Source of the DNA: a virus
IMG/VR virus record: IMGVR_UViG_3300050119_000104
Location: 53,460 to 117,459 of that record
Strand: one strand, 5' to 3'
DNA: 64,000 bases
Below are positions 8,925 to 16,084 of the stretch, one piece after another. Each line of letters starts with the position of its first letter. Within the stretch, counting starts at the first letter, position 1. The notes under the pieces were generated by a model. The model was not told the origin of the DNA, ran no database searches, and saw only the letters and a program-made list of their open reading frames with translations. Position numbers and translations under genes: made by a program.

Positions 8925-9443
8925 ATGACGCAGTTTGATCGACGGCAGGCGATTTTGGTGGAGCTTGGTTCAATGCTGGCGGCGCTCGTGCCGACCATCG
9001 TTTTGACCGGGACGCAAGGAACGCCAGCGGGGTTTGCTACCGGAGGCTACGTGCACAATCGCAACGAGCTTCCACAAGGTTTAGTCCCTGGCATCATTCT
9101 GTTAGATGCTGATGAGTTACCTGGGGGAACGCCGGTAATACCCGGCCGGGCGCAGACAAGGATCGCGCCGCAGATAATGAAGATGACGCCGGAAATTTAC
9201 GTCGTGTTGGACGTGCGAAAGCCGAACAACTTAAACGTGGGAGAGGATTTAGATTTAGCGCGGATCGCGATCCTTCAAGGAATTTGGACGGATCAGACCC
9301 TGCTGAATTTGGTTAGTTCGAATGGACGAATTGTTGTTGAAGCCTGCGTGACCGATCTCGCGCGCAACCGGACGATGCAAGGCCAATTGGGAATTTCAAT
9401 GTCGTTCTACTATCCACTGCTACCAAACGAGATCATCGGTTAA
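8925..9443 (+). CDS. Tail-completion/terminator-like protein
   Basis: 172 residues. Seen: N-terminal helix (DRRQAILVELGSMLAALV), a central MTPEIYVVLDVRK beta strand, a helix, and a C-terminal QLGISMSFYYPLLP strand. That order (helix, sheet, ...F.vpYr/fYyP end) is typical for siphophage tail terminator proteins encoded just before the tail tube gene, which is the case here. Assignment is by size, fold pattern and order, not by a recognised family. Confidence 0.55.
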   Translation: MTQFDRRQAILVELGSMLAALVPTIVLTGTQGTPAGFATGGYVHNRNELPQGLVPGIILLDADELPGGTPVIPGRAQTRIAPQIMKMTPEIYVVLDVRKPNNLNVGEDLDLARIAILQGIWTDQTLLNLVSSNGRIVVEACVTDLARNRTMQGQLGISMSFYYPLLPNEIIG

Positions 9444-9554
9444 ACGAGCGCGAAAATGCCGAAGCAAGTCGGTCGAGCAGATCATCCAATCGTATGCTTT
9501 ACTCATGCGATCCATAGTTTCACACCCGTGCTCGCTGCATAAAGGGAGGCTCCC

Positions 9555-10127
9555 ATGGCTGGATTTCTCGATATTGAGGGCAGTTTAACCTCCCCCAACA
9601 TAGGCAATTATTACATCGGCCGTGGCGTGGTCTCAATCAAAGTTCTCGGTGAGGAAGTATTCACTGATTGCGGCAACTGCCCGACGTTCGAATTCTTGGC
9701 GAAGGTAACGCAACTCGATCACTATTCGAGTCGTTCCGGTGTCCGCGTCAAGGATTTCGTCGCGACTACGCAAATCAGCGGCATGCTGACGATGGTCCTT
9801 GAGGAATTCACCGCGCGCAACATGGGTTTCGCTATGCTTGGGGTCACCCCGACCGTTGGCAGCGGTCCGTCGCCGTTGGAGGAAACCCTCGACATCTTCT
9901 CGACGCCCGTCCTGTACGCCGCCGTGCAATTCGTTGGCGACTCGCTCGTCGGCCCGGCATGGACGGTTGAATTCCCGCTCGTGCAACTGACCCCGAACAA
10001 GGCCATTTCGTTGATCGGCAATACCTGGGGCACGCTCGATCTACAGGGCGACGTTCTGTTCGACCAAGCCAGCGGCACTTTCGGCACTGCATTCGTCTCG
10101 CTGCCGAATAGCCCGGTCAAGGACTAA
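9555..10127 (+). CDS. Major tail tube protein
   Basis: 190 residues, strong ribosome binding site GGGAGG. Seen: NYYIGRGVVSIKVLGEE, then DCGNCPTFEFLAKVTQLDHYSSRSGVRVKD, matching the tail-tube pattern (GxGxxxF...lGNtpxfxlxpexexLdHyss..G.r.kd), and a C-terminal TPNKAISLIG...TLDLQGDVL strand set. Known: hexameric rings of this protein form the tail lumen around the tape measure. It is followed by hairpins, as expected for an abundant protein. Confidence 0.8.
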   Translation: MAGFLDIEGSLTSPNIGNYYIGRGVVSIKVLGEEVFTDCGNCPTFEFLAKVTQLDHYSSRSGVRVKDFVATTQISGMLTMVLEEFTARNMGFAMLGVTPTVGSGPSPLEETLDIFSTPVLYAAVQFVGDSLVGPAWTVEFPLVQLTPNKAISLIGNTWGTLDLQGDVLFDQASGTFGTAFVSLPNSPVKD

Positions 10128-10203
10128 ATACGCAAGCGCGTATATTTTGACTTTAAGCGCACTCGCGTATAAAAAGGTCGGCACCTGCGTGTAGGGTGCC
10201 GAC
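10128..10203 (+). terminator. Two hairpins after the tail tube gene
   Basis: A short hairpin ATACGC/GCGTAT (10128-10143) is followed by ATTTT, and a perfect 9-bp stem GTCGGCACC/GGTGCCGAC (10177-10185, 10195-10203) lies downstream. The first looks like a weak terminator; the second has no U tract and may be a transcript-stabilising structure. Confidence 0.55.
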
Positions 10204-10229
10204 ATCTGCACACCCCCCGGAGGCTCCCA

Positions 10230-10619
10230 ATGACAGATCAACCGCAACCGCGTCCCTTCCCCGTCAAAGACTCAGGCGTAAAGCCTTTCGATCCCGCTCG
10301 GGAACAAAATGTGGCTTTGGACGCCAGCGCAACAGGCGCCCCGTGGCCCTTCCCAGGAGCCCACACAGCCGATCCTGCGCCTGCCGCCCCACATACCCAG
10401 CCAACACCTGCGGCCGTCCCTGCGACGCCCGGTGCCCCGCCTGCGGTCAATTCCCCGGTGTCGGAGCCTGCGACTGCGCCGCTCCCGGCCGCCGTGCATG
10501 CCGCGCCCCCGAGCAAGACCTCGCAAGAGCGGCTACTCATCCAGCGGCAAACACAGAAACCCGCCGCGCTCGGGCCGAATTCGACAACGACCCCACCCTA
10601 CCCCGGCTACGGCCGATAA
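10230..10619 (+). CDS. Pro/Ala-rich hypothetical protein
   Basis: 129 residues with ribosome binding site GGAGG in a GGAGGCTCCCA context also seen before the tail tube gene. Seen: low-complexity Pro/Ala/Thr sequence throughout (residues 35-100), ending in a short basic tail and PPYPGYGR. Probably disordered. It lies between the tail tube and the tail-assembly chaperone, so a role in tail assembly is plausible; function unknown. Confidence 0.65.
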   Translation: MTDQPQPRPFPVKDSGVKPFDPAREQNVALDASATGAPWPFPGAHTADPAPAAPHTQPTPAAVPATPGAPPAVNSPVSEPATAPLPAAVHAAPPSKTSQERLLIQRQTQKPAALGPNSTTTPPYPGYGR

Positions 10620-10642
10620 CAGAGGAAAAGGAAGTCCCCCAA

Positions 10643-11116
10643 ATGGCGAAAGAACAAGGTTTGAGTTTGATTGATATCGGCGGCGCTCAGGAACAGGTCC
10701 CGGTTAGGGGTATGAATCTGAATATAACAGGCGTATCGGCTCGGGGCGCTATCTCGCTTATCCAGCGCTTCCCCGACATGCAGAAGTGGTTTTCCGGTGG
10801 CGGCTTAACCGCCGCAGAAATGATTGTAGCTGGACCCGATGTCATTGCAGCTATCATCGCCGCCGGAACGGGGCACCTAAACGATGAGGCACATGAGAAA
10901 GTCGCGGACGAGCTTCCTGTTGAAGTGCAACTTGATATTTTAGAGGCTATAGGTCGCGTGACCTTTAAGAGTGGTTTCGGCCCTTTCGTGAAACGGATCG
11001 TCGCCCTGTCCAACGCAGTCGCATCCGTAAATTATGGAAAGGGACCGGATACGAACTTGCGGCCAGCGTCGAAGCCCTCATCGCCGGAGGCCATGGAGCC
11101 AGTGCCTGGGACTTAA
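10643..11116 (+). CDS. Tail assembly chaperone, short form
   Basis: 157 residues from ATG 10643 (AGAGGAAAAGGA upstream). An open frame from 10196 exists but its first half is out of phase with the real Pro-rich gene. Seen: LIDIGGAQEQVPVRGMNLNITGVSARGAISLIQRFPDM, a helical core, and a nonsense-like Pro/Ser tail after the slippery site. Known: siphophage chaperones bind the tape measure and are made in two forms by a programmed frameshift. The gene order tube-chaperone-tape measure is exactly that of lambda-like tails. Confidence 0.8.
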   Translation: MAKEQGLSLIDIGGAQEQVPVRGMNLNITGVSARGAISLIQRFPDMQKWFSGGGLTAAEMIVAGPDVIAAIIAAGTGHLNDEAHEKVADELPVEVQLDILEAIGRVTFKSGFGPFVKRIVALSNAVASVNYGKGPDTNLRPASKPSSPEAMEPVPGT

Positions 11117-11262
11117 CTCCCCGCCAAATCTCGGCCTACTCGTTCTTGGCCGCTCGACGACGCGAACGGGAGTTGTACGAACAACTCGCGCTGATCTCGC
11201 TTGGGAATAGCCAAGACGGTAAGGCGATCAAAGCGCAGTTGGGGGAGTGGGAGGATACTTAG
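10643..11262 (+). CDS. Tail assembly chaperone, -1 frameshift product (G-T-like)
   Basis: A -1 slip at AAAGGGA (11038-11044) fuses the first 134 codons to a second frame that stays open to the TAG at 11260-11262, giving about 206 residues. Seen: the extension reads TGYELAASVEALIAGG, then WDLTPRQISAYSFLAARRRE, an amphipathic helical T-like domain, and ends at the base before the next start. Without the shift this 220-bp stretch would be non-coding. This follows the lambda gpG/gpGT arrangement. Confidence 0.8.
11038..11044 (+). other. Programmed -1 ribosomal slippery heptamer AAAGGGA
   Basis: In the zero frame it reads A AAG GGA, a perfect X-XXY-YYZ heptamer. P-site AAG re-pairs on AAA and A-site GGA on GGG. 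It lies at the exact point where the second frame starts to look protein-like, 75 bases before the zero-frame stop. Confidence 0.8.
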
Positions 11263-11805
11263 GTGGCGAATATCCGTATCATCGTCAGTAACCCGGGCCC
11301 TGAATTCGTCAAGAACATGGCCGGACTTGGCGACCGCATGGATGCGGCAATTAATACCGCTTCCAACATGGCCGCATCGATGATCCAGGACTCGTGTCGA
11401 GCCGATATTAAATCAGCCGGGGGGTTTGGTTCACGATGGACTGATGGCTTGAATGTTAAGGTCGATCCTTACGGCGCGAGTGGGCGGCAACTGACAATCA
11501 CGCACGATATCCCCTACGCCGATATTTTTGAGACCGGCGGAACGATCACGGGTCGGCCACTATTATGGATTGGCTTAAGCGGTACCGACGCGGAGGGTGT
11601 CCCTCCTAGTGAGTACAGCGGGGGCTTATTTTCGATCCGTCGTCCCAGCGGTGATCCTTTATTGTTCTCGATCAGCGACAAACTACCAAAATACTTCGGA
11701 ATTTCGAGCGTGACTATTCCGCAGAAATTCCATTTCGCCGAAGATGTCGCGACAGTGATGGGTAACTTCCAATCGATCTTTGATATTGCATGGAAAGCCG
11801 CGTGA
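11263..11805 (+). CDS. Minor tail protein (tape-measure-adjacent)
   Basis: 180 residues, GTG start directly abutting the frameshift product's stop. Seen: N-terminal helices (FVKNMAGLGDRMDAAINTAS), then ITHDIPYADIFETGGTITGRPLLWIGL, a pattern shared with phage proteins of the DUF6441/gp10-like type (Y...fE.GgtI.gr.l.wipl), and a C-terminal IPQKFHFAEDV segment. Position between chaperone and tape measure fits a tail component. Family call is tentative. Confidence 0.6.
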   Translation: MANIRIIVSNPGPEFVKNMAGLGDRMDAAINTASNMAASMIQDSCRADIKSAGGFGSRWTDGLNVKVDPYGASGRQLTITHDIPYADIFETGGTITGRPLLWIGLSGTDAEGVPPSEYSGGLFSIRRPSGDPLLFSISDKLPKYFGISSVTIPQKFHFAEDVATVMGNFQSIFDIAWKAA

Positions 11806-11806
11806 G

Positions 11807-14311
11807 ATGTCTGATATTATCCAAAGAATTTTAATTGAGGGCGGCGGTGAAGCAGGCGCGCAATTCGCTGAACTTGGCGAAACCGGCGTTGAGGCATTCC
11901 AAAAAATTGCGGAGGCGGCCGAAACTGCTGGTGCAGGTCTTACCATTTTCAGCGGCGGCACACTCGCGATCATTGCCGCGATTGCAGCCGTGGTGATCGC
12001 CATCGCTGAATTTGAAAAAGTGCAAGCGGAGGCCGTCGTGTCAACGGCTGCGCTCGGTGAAGCTTTTGGTACTACGGCCGCCGGGGTCCAAGGTTTGCGC
12101 GAAGCATTTGAGGAATTTGGGGTCACAGCCGAAGCCACAAGCCGTGCGATGGCACGCACTGTCCAGGAAATCGATCAAGCGTGGTCTGGTATCCAAGCAT
12201 CCATCCGTAACGCGGGCACCGCACATGAGGCAAGTGCCGAACGAATAGCAGCAGCAGATCAGCGCATTTCAAATGCGGCGAGTGAGTCGGCCGCGAAATC
12301 GGAGGATTGGGCACAGACTATGAAGAAAGACGCGCTCTCGGTCGCCGAGGCGTGGGAAAATCTGAAAAACTCCGCTAGTGATATGGCATCATCGGCGACG
12401 CACGATCTGCAATCGATAGCTGGTGCGTCACTTAGCGTTGAAGAAGCTGAGTTGAAGCTCAAAGAATTCCAAACCGGCCACAAGGATCAAGCGGCCGAGC
12501 ATGCTCTGCAAGGCAGGCGTCTTGAGCAAGGCGTGAAAGACGCGCGACAACATCAGTCGGATGCGAGCGACGCTGCGCTGAAACACATGGAAGATGACCC
12601 GCTGAAACAGGCGAAGGCAAGGCAGGCTTACGACGATGCGCAGAAAAAAATCAGCGACGATAATCGGAAGCAGGCGCAGGAGCAGGCCGATCAATCCCTT
12701 AAAGATAGAGAGCAAGCAACTTCGGCGAAGAAAGCACGCGAGGCTGACTATAATGCCTCCTTAAAAGATTTGGATAACATTCGCGCGGCAATCGAGGGCG
12801 GCGGCGTCGGTGGCGGAATTAATCTCAAGGACGTGAGTCTAGGCGATCTAAAACGCGCGACCATTTATGGCGCGGGAAAAGATCAGGCAGGTGGCGAGAA
12901 ACCTACTGGCGCAGATGTATGGAAAGAGGCTACCGAGAACGTTCGCAAATTCGGCATGAGCGCCAACGAAGCGGCAAAAATCATGGGTTTCGGCGGCCGC
13001 GCTGGAACCATGGATGCTGCTGGGGCAGCGAAAGCACTCAAACAAACAGATATCGGTGGCACGATAGCGGACGCGGATAAGGACAGTTCGAAACTTCAAC
13101 CTTCTAATGTTGCGAACGCGGAAAATATAGTTGGTGCGAGTGCACGAGTTAGCGGTAAATTCAGTGAGATTGCGGCAAAGGTTGCTACCGCCAATACCGG
13201 CCTCGGAGGTTTTACTCAGGCGCTCACCTCCGCAACAACCGCTCTTAAAAATAGCGGCGGTGGCAGCGGCGGTGATTTAACTGAGGCCCCCCTCGGTCAC
13301 GCTAAGGGCGGCATGATCAAGGCGCGCGTGTCCAATGGCGAATTCGTCATGGGGGCTGGAGCAGTAAAGCGTTTCGGTTCTGGTTTCATGCACGCCGTGA
13401 ACGGTGGGCTCGTTCCTCACTTCGCCGAAGGTGGGGATGTAGGCGATGATGGGAACGATCCCGTTAAAGAAGCTCAGAAGGCATCAGATGATCATTACGC
13501 GTCGATGCCACGTGGTTTGCATGGTGCGGCAGCGGAAAAATTTGATCAAGAACAACGGGTGCTCATAGCCAAAGTAAATAGCGCGAGGAAGAAAGCTGCC
13601 CAGGCAGAGATGAAGGCCGATATTCAGCGTGCTGAGGTATGGAACAACAACATGGGCCATCCCTCAATGAGTATCAATGATCCCACGCGGGACATGAACG
13701 ACCCTACTCGGATGGTTCCTTCAAATTATCAGGGTCCTGCTCCTGGTCCAGGCCCTTATTCCTCACCCTACAAAACGTCCGACGCCTCATCGGATACCAG
13801 CACCGCGCCTCAGCAAGTTGCGGACAGCGGTAGATTTGATGTAGCAGAAATGCCCATAATGGGTGTAAAAGGTGCGGACGATGCACGGATGAGTAGTGGA
13901 CCGGAGGGTCAGCCCCCGCCATCACTGCCGTGGGCGGAGTCGGCAGAAGGCGGTGAAATTCACGGCGCGGGCACTGGCACAAGCGATAGTATTCATGCGA
14001 TGCTATCACACGGCGAATTTGTCATGAAAGCGGCGTCGGTGCAAAACTACGGCACTGACTTCATGCACGCAATCAACAATATGGGCTATGCAATGGGCGG
14101 CCCCGTCGTGTCGCCAATTCACATGGCGGCCGGGGGCTCGGCAGGCGGCGGGGGCAGTGGCGGCAGAGGCGGCGGGACACCAATCCATTTGCATCTTGAC
14201 GGCCAGGAATTTGTGACGCACGCGGCGGATCACGTCGCGGCGAGCCTCAAGACACACGCGATCAGTCAACAGACAACTTCAACTGGACGCAAACCAAGCT
14301 GGATGCGCTAA
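11807..14311 (+). CDS. Tail tape measure protein
   Basis: 834 residues from ATG 11807, one base after the upstream stop. Seen: a hydrophobic segment at about residues 40-65 (GGTLAIIAAIAAVVIAIAEF), a long Gln/Lys/Ala-rich coiled coil at about 200-330, and two C-terminal copies of the tape-measure motif GEFVM (VSNGEFVMGAGAVKRFGSGFMHAVN and LSHGEFVMKAASVQNYGTDFMHAIN). Known: length of the helical region sets tail length; about 0.15 nm per residue would suggest a tail near 120 nm (inference). No lysozyme or peptidase motif noticed. Confidence 0.9.
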   Translation: MSDIIQRILIEGGGEAGAQFAELGETGVEAFQKIAEAAETAGAGLTIFSGGTLAIIAAIAAVVIAIAEFEKVQAEAVVSTAALGEAFGTTAAGVQGLREAFEEFGVTAEATSRAMARTVQEIDQAWSGIQASIRNAGTAHEASAERIAAADQRISNAASESAAKSEDWAQTMKKDALSVAEAWENLKNSASDMASSATHDLQSIAGASLSVEEAELKLKEFQTGHKDQAAEHALQGRRLEQGVKDARQHQSDASDAALKHMEDDPLKQAKARQAYDDAQKKISDDNRKQAQEQADQSLKDREQATSAKKAREADYNASLKDLDNIRAAIEGGGVGGGINLKDVSLGDLKRATIYGAGKDQAGGEKPTGADVWKEATENVRKFGMSANEAAKIMGFGGRAGTMDAAGAAKALKQTDIGGTIADADKDSSKLQPSNVANAENIVGASARVSGKFSEIAAKVATANTGLGGFTQALTSATTALKNSGGGSGGDLTEAPLGHAKGGMIKARVSNGEFVMGAGAVKRFGSGFMHAVNGGLVPHFAEGGDVGDDGNDPVKEAQKASDDHYASMPRGLHGAAAEKFDQEQRVLIAKVNSARKKAAQAEMKADIQRAEVWNNNMGHPSMSINDPTRDMNDPTRMVPSNYQGPAPGPGPYSSPYKTSDASSDTSTAPQQVADSGRFDVAEMPIMGVKGADDARMSSGPEGQPPPSLPWAESAEGGEIHGAGTGTSDSIHAMLSHGEFVMKAASVQNYGTDFMHAINNMGYAMGGPVVSPIHMAAGGSAGGGGSGGRGGGTPIHLHLDGQEFVTHAADHVAASLKTHAISQQTTSTGRKPSWMR

Positions 14312-14312
14312 C

Positions 14313-14795
14313 ATGAGCATGACCTTGGAAAACGAACTGCCCTGGTCGCCGACATCATCGCCGCCGTCCGATACGCTACTGACAATCTCGGGCTTCGGTT
14401 CGATGCTTTATCAGGCACGCGGTCTGACGCAGACGCTAGAAGTTATCAAGCAGGCCAATCAACAAAATCGCACCATCAACGGCGTCCTCTTGGATATCTC
14501 CAATCCGATCTTTCGCAAGTATTCGAGCAAGATCACATGCACCGACATAGATGCGCCGCCGCTTGATAATATCTGGCCAGGGATGACCGTCACAGTTGAT
14601 TGCGCCGCGACGCTCTGCTATCCCACGGGGCGCTCGGGTTCGCCCGCGCGCACGGAGGTAAGCGGATCGAGTTGGACTCAGGGGGCTTTCACATTCTACC
14701 GGCCGGTGCTGACAATGCTCGTCGGTAACCCAACCGAGCACTTTGAGGAGTGGAAATCCGATGTGGTATGGTCTTTGGATTTGGAGGAAGTATAA
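14313..14795 (+). CDS. Tail-tip region hypothetical protein
   Basis: 160 residues, starting one base after the tape measure. Seen: beta-rich with an N-terminal helix (MLYQARGLTQTLEVIKQA), NGVLLDISNPIFRKYSSKITC and a C-terminal TFYRPVLTMLVG strand. Its place after the tape measure suggests a distal-tail/tail-tip adaptor; no family recognised. Confidence 0.6.
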   Translation: MSMTLENELPWSPTSSPPSDTLLTISGFGSMLYQARGLTQTLEVIKQANQQNRTINGVLLDISNPIFRKYSSKITCTDIDAPPLDNIWPGMTVTVDCAATLCYPTGRSGSPARTEVSGSSWTQGAFTFYRPVLTMLVGNPTEHFEEWKSDVVWSLDLEEV

Positions 14796-14796
14796 A

Positions 14797-15024
14797 ATGC
14801 TCGCGCTTCTCATGGTGGCGTGGCACCTCGTCCTTTTCACCGGGATCGATGGCAATATAATTCCGCTCAATCCTATCGCGGTTATAGCAGTCCGAGTGTC
14901 TCCCCCAGGATATGCCAAGGGCACCATGATCGTAACCGGCGGCGGCAGTTTTATCGTCAAGGAGTCAGTCACGGACGTGGTGCGCAGTCTCGAATGCGAA
15001 TGTAACTTGAGGACACGGAAATGA
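14797..15024 (+). CDS. Small tail-block protein, FlbD-like pattern
   Basis: 75 residues from ATG 14797 (GGAGG at 14783). Seen: hydrophobic N-terminus (MLALLMVAWHLVLF), then a short beta module with GGGSFIVKESVTDVVRSLE, which resembles the small FlbD-type pattern seen in many phage proteins. Stop and next start overlap (ATGA). Function unknown. Confidence 0.6.
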   Translation: MLALLMVAWHLVLFTGIDGNIIPLNPIAVIAVRVSPPGYAKGTMIVTGGGSFIVKESVTDVVRSLECECNLRTRK

Positions 15025-15236
15025 AAGATGCCAAGGGCCACGGTAGTGAAAAAACGGGAGCGAACGGTTCGATCCCGCCGAAGTTCATGCGCCCGCGCGC
15101 CACGCCCGCGCATCAACAAGATATAGTCAAGACGCTGCGCACGGCGGTGATGCCTGACCTGAGCCGCGTCACGCAGATGCCGAAATGGCTTGCGTATTTT
15201 GGTAAGGCGCAACGTCGCGCTCGGAGACAATCATGA
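15021..15236 (+). CDS. Small protein with KDAKGHGS N-terminal tag (1 of 3)
   Basis: 71 residues, ATGA-coupled to neighbours on both sides. Seen: begins MKDAKGHGSE, a tag shared with the next two genes, then a basic helical segment (MPKWLAYFGKAQRRARRQS). Function unknown. The shared N-terminus with unrelated bodies suggests a common targeting or packaging role. Confidence 0.6.
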   Translation: MKDAKGHGSEKTGANGSIPPKFMRPRATPAHQQDIVKTLRTAVMPDLSRVTQMPKWLAYFGKAQRRARRQS

Positions 15237-15541
15237 AAGACGCGAAGGGCCACGGCTCCGAAGCACACGGCGCACATAGCGCAGGCGTCGATCAAGTCGG
15301 CCACCCGCCGTCGCCGCCGCAGTTCGGCAAAAGTCCGATAGCAAACGCACGCGAGGCCGCACGTTACATCAATGAGTCAGGGCACCCGGCAGAGATTTAT
15401 CGGAAAGCCAGGTCAACTGTAGCGGCGATCTATTCCAATACCGACAACAAAATCCATGTCAATGTTTCAAACTCGTTCTGGAAAGACCCGGTCGGCAGTA
15501 TGGTGAGGAACAACGCGAGCGGTCATCTTTCACGCGCGTGA
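15233..15541 (+). CDS. Small protein with KDAKGHGS N-terminal tag (2 of 3)
   Basis: 102 residues, ATGA overlap with the gene before. Seen: MKDAKGHGSEAHGAHSAG, then a soluble domain with ANAREAARYINESGHPAEIYRKARST. The body is unlike that of the flanking tagged proteins. A 73-bp gap follows that contains what looks like a decayed continuation (LLSPDATKEALRKFAGV in another frame). Function unknown. Confidence 0.6.
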   Translation: MKDAKGHGSEAHGAHSAGVDQVGHPPSPPQFGKSPIANAREAARYINESGHPAEIYRKARSTVAAIYSNTDNKIHVNVSNSFWKDPVGSMVRNNASGHLSRA

Positions 15542-15614
15542 TGTGGGGCGGCACAATTTATTGAGTCCCGATGCGACCAAAGAAGCGCTTCGGAAGTTCG
15601 CAGGAGTGTAGATC

Positions 15615-15896
15615 ATGGGAAAAGATGCTTTAGGACACGGTTCCGATCCACGCGGCGGCGCACGTAGCGACGCCATCTCGCGCGGACTCAAGATTGATTT
15701 CCGGCGCTACCCGGGCGGCGGCGCGCAGGATCGCGCGACGACTGTAGCCAAGGGCTATCGCCCGGGACCAGGAGGGCGTCGAGACATGCCGGGCGCCCTA
15801 GGCGGCGCGCCGTCCGATCTATGGCGATCAAAACGATTTGCGACTCCGGCGGCGCATCAAGAGGGCGTTACCGCGCTTAAGGGAAAGAAGTTGTGA
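15615..15896 (+). CDS. Small protein with KDALGHGS N-terminal tag (3 of 3)
   Basis: 93 residues. Seen: MGKDALGHGSDPRGGARSDA, then a Gly/Arg-rich basic body (RPGPGGRRDMPGALGG) and a Lys-rich tail. Probably nucleic-acid or surface binding because of charge, but no family recognised. Its stop overlaps the next ATG (TGATG). Confidence 0.6.
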   Translation: MGKDALGHGSDPRGGARSDAISRGLKIDFRRYPGGGAQDRATTVAKGYRPGPGGRRDMPGALGGAPSDLWRSKRFATPAAHQEGVTALKGKKL

Positions 15897-16084
15897 TGTA
15901 CAACGCGCCCGACAATTTCATGGGCGGCCCGGACCAAGCTACAGCACGTAGTCAGGTCTCTAAATACGCTGCGATGAACCCAAAAGAGTTTGTGAGCGAG
16001 GTTCACGCCGGGATGAAGGCTGGAAAGTCGTACTCACACGACGTGATGAGAATGTTCTCGCAATACGCACGAGTAAGAAAATGA
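15896..16084 (+). CDS. Small hypothetical protein
   Basis: 62 residues from ATG 15896 (TGATG overlap); a GTG three bases upstream is possible. Seen: helical, YNAPDNFMGGPDQATARSQVSKYAAMNPKEF. ATGA-coupled to the large tail gene that follows. Function unknown. Confidence 0.55.
   Translation: MYNAPDNFMGGPDQATARSQVSKYAAMNPKEFVSEVHAGMKAGKSYSHDVMRMFSQYARVRK

Noticed and set aside
10196-10642. Long plus-strand open frame in front of the tail-assembly chaperone
   Set aside because: It overlaps the Pro/Ala-rich gene at 10230 in another phase and has no ribosome site; the chaperone starts at ATG 10643 with a good site.
4899-14703. 18-base exact match GGGCTTTCACATTCTACC at about 4904 and 14685
   Set aside because: One copy is in a leader, the other inside a gene; no extended similarity, so it may be chance or a tiny recombination scar.
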